From NCBI RefSeq assembly GCF_000497445.1, contig NZ_CM002285.1, positions 8,414,082 through 8,420,145 of the forward strand: DNA of 6,064 nt. Direction: 5' to 3'. The position numbers were made by a program, and so were the translations under genes. Numbering within the stretch: position 1 is the stretch's first letter; every line of letters starts with the position of its first letter. This DNA comes from Streptomyces roseochromogenus subsp. oscitans DS 12.976. GTDB lineage: Bacteria; Actinomycetota; Actinomycetes; Streptomycetales; Streptomycetaceae. Below the pieces are notes generated by a model that was given only the letters and a program-made list of their open reading frames with translations, did no database searches and had not been told where the DNA came from. Of the stretch, positions 3,760 to 6,064 are shown one piece after another.

Positions 3760-6064
3760 GCGGCACGTACGCGCCCGCCCAGGGCCGGCAGAGCAGCGGC
3801 GGCAACAAGCAGAAGGCCCGCAAGCCGCAGCGTGCCGCCCGTACGCCCGAGCCCAAGGAGATCATCAGCGGGGCCGGACACCCTCTCGATCCGGGCATCC
3901 GCAGGGAGTTGGAGGCGCGACTCGGCCATGACTTCAGCCGCGTTCGCGTGCACACCGACGAGGACTCGGCCGCGCTGGCAGACCTGGTCGGTGCCGACGC
4001 GGTCACCGTCGGCCAGGAGATCTTCTTCCGCAAGGGCGCCTTCCACCCCGGCACCGAGGACGGCCGCCGCCTGCTCTCGCACGAGCTGCTGCACACGGTC
4101 CAGGCCCCCGACCAGCCGGGCCGGCTGCGCGCGGGCCGTGACTTCGGCGGCGTCAGCCTGCCCACCGACGCCATCGAGCAGCAGGCCGAGCGGGGCGCGC
4201 GCGGCGCGGAAGCGGGACAGCCCGAGGTCACGCGGGACAGCTCCGCCACCCCCGGCTGGCTCCGCTACGCCCGCGTCGACGCCGACCGGCTGCGCAGCGA
4301 GCGCTTGGACCCGGCCACCCTCGTGGACCGCCTCACCGCGGGCATTCTGCGTTCGCTCCGGGGCGACCCGACCGACTCCTCGGGGCGCGTGCGCAAGCAA
4401 CTGATGCGATTTGCACCGAAGTTGGAGCAGGCGGTGCTCGCCAAGCTCGAACTCCGCCTCCCGTCCTCCGACTACCAGCGCGTCCTCGCCCTCGCCGAGC
4501 AGACCTCGCATCTGCCCGAGGGTATGGACACCCCGCTCACCCCGGTCCCGGTCACGGACACGGTCGACCGGACCGAGGCCGAGCACGACCAGGACGATGT
4601 ACGGGAACGCGACCACCGCGAGACCGAGCAGGAGCACCGCGACGACGCGGCCGAGGGCCGTCGACGCGAGCACCAGCGCCCGGACGGTTCCTCCCGAGAG
4701 CCGGAGGAGGAGAAACGCAGTCCCTCCGGGCGGCGTAAGCACGGGAAGCGGAACTCTGAGGAGCGGGGCGGGACTTCGTCGTCGTACGACACCGGCGGTG
4801 GCGCCTCCGCCGATGCCTCCGCGGCCACTTCCGCCGGCGCCTCCGCCTCCTCGGAGTCCTCGGCACCCGAGGGCGACTCCGCCGACCAGTCCGCATCCAC
4901 CCGGCCCGGCGCCGCGACCGCGGACCGGGCGCAGGCAGCCGAGCCGGGTCAGGACCAGGCCCAGGGCCGAACCGCCGCCCAGCAGCAGGCCGGCGGCAAG
5001 GACGCCCAGGACAAGGACCGCAGGGACCAGGAAGCCCGGCAGGACCAGCAGGAGAAGAAGGACCAACAGGCCCAGCAGCAGAAGACCGACCAGAGCAAGG
5101 ACCCCAAGGACAAGCCCGCCGCCACGAAGGCCGAGGGATCCCCGGAGCATGAGCGGAAGTCCGCGGCCAAGCAACCCGTCGCCGGCAGCAAGCCGCACAA
5201 TCCGGACCACCTGCCCACCCCGCAGCCCGGCCCCGTCCGCCCGGAGGAGGTCGACAAGACCGCCGAGGAGCGCGACGGCTCGCTCGCCCGCCACGGCGTC
5301 GTCGAGGGCGACGAGGACGGCGAACCCCCCGAGCAGGAGGAGCCCGAGGGCCTGGAGCCGGGCGCCGACAGCGAGGTTGACGGTCCCCATGGCGGAGTTG
5401 GGCCCGGCGCCACCGGCGAAGCGGAGACCGCGCTCAAGCCGGAGGACTTCGTGCCCTCCACCGACCTCGACGTCTCCTCCGTGCCGACGGCCGACCAGAT
5501 GCGCCCGCCCGCCGACGGATCCGCCCCGGTCCCCGCCGAGGTCCCCAGTTTCCCGGCCCCGCCCCCGACCAAGGCGGAGAAGGTCCAGACGGCGCGCCAG
5601 AGCGAGCGCGAGGACGACGAGCCCGCCGAGCCTCCCGTCGCGACGGCCCCGCCCGCCCCGGGCCGCCGTACTCTGCAATCGGCCCCGCAACCCGGTCCCG
5701 TCGCCGAGAACGAGGCCGGAGACCGTACCGAGCGCGACCTCCAGACCGAGAAGCCGGTCGAGCAGGAGGTCGGCCCGGACCCCGAGCACGCCCAACCCGC
5801 CGACGACGCCTCCCCGGCCGCGAAACCGGAGACAGAACCAAAGTCCGGGCCTGGCCAGCAATCTGACGAACTGTCAGCTCGTCCTCCTCAGACCGAAGAG
5901 GGCGCCGCCCCCACCCCCGCGCAGCAGGAGAGCGCGACCGAGCACAACGAGCGCCAGGAGGCCGAGCACGCCCCGGCCCCCGCGGTGCCGACCTCCGCCC
6001 TCGCCTCCGCACGGTCCGCCGGGGCGCTGCACCCGCACCAACCGGCGGGCGCCCCTTATGGACC
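3756..6064 (+). CDS. DUF4157 (eCIS core domain) protein with long disordered tail, 3' end outside the window
   Basis: The frame is open from ATG 3756 through the last base (769 complete codons, no stop), so the protein is longer than 769 residues. Residues 1-38 are basic and flexible. Residues 42-117 are a DUF4157 domain: HPLDPGIRRELEARLGHDF, FSRVRVHTD (60-68), then the zincin-type HELLH (109-113). A downstream EQQAE with Glu141 could supply a third metal ligand. Residues 168-257 form a predicted helical region from GWLRYARVDADRL to the block ending HLPEG. From about residue 269 the chain is low complexity: a charged stretch, a Ser/Ala-rich stretch (341-381), a Gln/Lys/Asp-rich stretch (409-453), then Pro/Glu/Asp-rich sequence. 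DUF4157 proteins are hallmark companions of eCIS loci and have been proposed as peptidases, effector carriers or cargo. The C-terminus, where an effector domain could sit, is not visible. No signal peptide is seen. The start is supported by ATGA coupling; a weak G-run (3745-3750) is the only Shine-Dalgarno candidate. Confidence -1.
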   Translation, partial: MSGTYAPAQGRQSSGGNKQKARKPQRAARTPEPKEIISGAGHPLDPGIRRELEARLGHDFSRVRVHTDEDSAALADLVGADAVTVGQEIFFRKGAFHPGTEDGRRLLSHELLHTVQAPDQPGRLRAGRDFGGVSLPTDAIEQQAERGARGAEAGQPEVTRDSSATPGWLRYARVDADRLRSERLDPATLVDRLTAGILRSLRGDPTDSSGRVRKQLMRFAPKLEQAVLAKLELRLPSSDYQRVLALAEQTSHLPEGMDTPLTPVPVTDTVDRTEAEHDQDDVRERDHRETEQEHRDDAAEGRRREHQRPDGSSREPEEEKRSPSGRRKHGKRNSEERGGTSSSYDTGGGASADASAATSAGASASSESSAPEGDSADQSASTRPGAATADRAQAAEPGQDQAQGRTAAQQQAGGKDAQDKDRRDQEARQDQQEKKDQQAQQQKTDQSKDPKDKPAATKAEGSPEHERKSAAKQPVAGSKPHNPDHLPTPQPGPVRPEEVDKTAEERDGSLARHGVVEGDEDGEPPEQEEPEGLEPGADSEVDGPHGGVGPGATGEAETALKPEDFVPSTDLDVSSVPTADQMRPPADGSAPVPAEVPSFPAPPPTKAEKVQTARQSEREDDEPAEPPVATAPPAPGRRTLQSAPQPGPVAENEAGDRTERDLQTEKPVEQEVGPDPEHAQPADDASPAAKPETEPKSGPGQQSDELSARPPQTEEGAAPTPAQQESATEHNERQEAEHAPAPAVPTSALASARSAGALHPHQPAGAPYG
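4560..6064 (+). other. Low-complexity, disordered coding segment of the DUF4157 protein
   Basis: This is the part of the DUF4157 gene that encodes residues 269 onward. It holds consecutive compositional blocks: Glu/Asp/His/Arg-rich (4560-4770), Ser/Ala-rich (4776-4898), Gln/Lys/Asp-rich (4980-5114, with 31 of 45 residues being Q, K or D), and Pro/Glu/Asp/Ala-rich to the end. The hexapeptide PQPGPV appears twice (5220-5237 and 5685-5702). No recognisable domain is visible within it. It looks like a long flexible linker between the N-terminal DUF4157 region and whatever follows the window. Confidence -1.

Noticed and set aside
3832..4404. Plus-strand open frame overlapping the DUF4157 gene start region
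   Set aside because: It overlaps the DUF4157 domain codons in another frame, and its translation is Arg/Ser/Pro/Ala-rich with no motif.
3558..5861. Minus-strand open frame of 767 residues
   Set aside because: It is antisense to the DUF4157 gene, is made of Gly/Leu/Val/Arg low complexity, and is an expected product of high GC. The plus frame carries the DUF4157 domain, the operon overlap and a consistent G/C third-base pattern.
4560..6064. DNA-level tandem repeats or CRISPR-like structure in the low-complexity tail
   Set aside because: The repetition is in amino-acid composition only. There are no regular repeat units with spacers, and the reading frame stays open throughout.

Overview
The window is very GC-rich, and its codons end overwhelmingly in G or C, as in Streptomyces or a close actinomycete relative. 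All convincing genes lie on the plus strand in one unbroken, tightly packed operon: five reading frames with junctions of -4, +20, -10 and -4 bp. The window cuts off the first gene at its 5' end and the last at its 3' end. There is no intergenic stretch longer than 20 bp, so no room for an internal terminator and little for an internal promoter. I see no RNA genes, insertion sequences or CRISPR array.

The gene content is that of an extracellular/cytoplasmic contractile injection system (eCIS, a phage-tail-like particle related to PVC and Afp), specifically its assembly and accessory end. In order: (1) bases 1-741, the 3' part of a small, mostly disordered conserved protein with an N-terminal RPRLP motif and a C-terminal IGRLEVRA strand motif; (2) 738-1355, a DUF4255/Pvc16-type tail-terminator (cap) protein; (3) 1376-3406, a Pvc15-type AAA+ ATPase with an intact C-terminal AAA module and a degenerate N-terminal ATPase-like region; (4) 3397-3759, a 120-residue uncharacterised protein starting at GTG; (5) 3756 to beyond 6064, a very large DUF4157 (eCIS core domain) protein with an intact HELLH motif followed by roughly 500 residues of charged, Pro/Glu/Gln-rich low complexity that run off the window.

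Inferred joint role: the DUF4255 protein caps the inner tube and sheath, the AAA+ ATPase acts in assembly, remodelling or cargo loading, the DUF4157 protein is a candidate metallopeptidase-like or cargo/adaptor protein, and the two small proteins are probably accessory or adaptor proteins. The tube, sheath, baseplate and spike genes are not in the window. The most interesting material is the DUF4157 protein, whose C-terminus (possibly an effector domain) lies outside the window, and the two poorly described small proteins, which share an I-G-x-L beta-strand-like motif.
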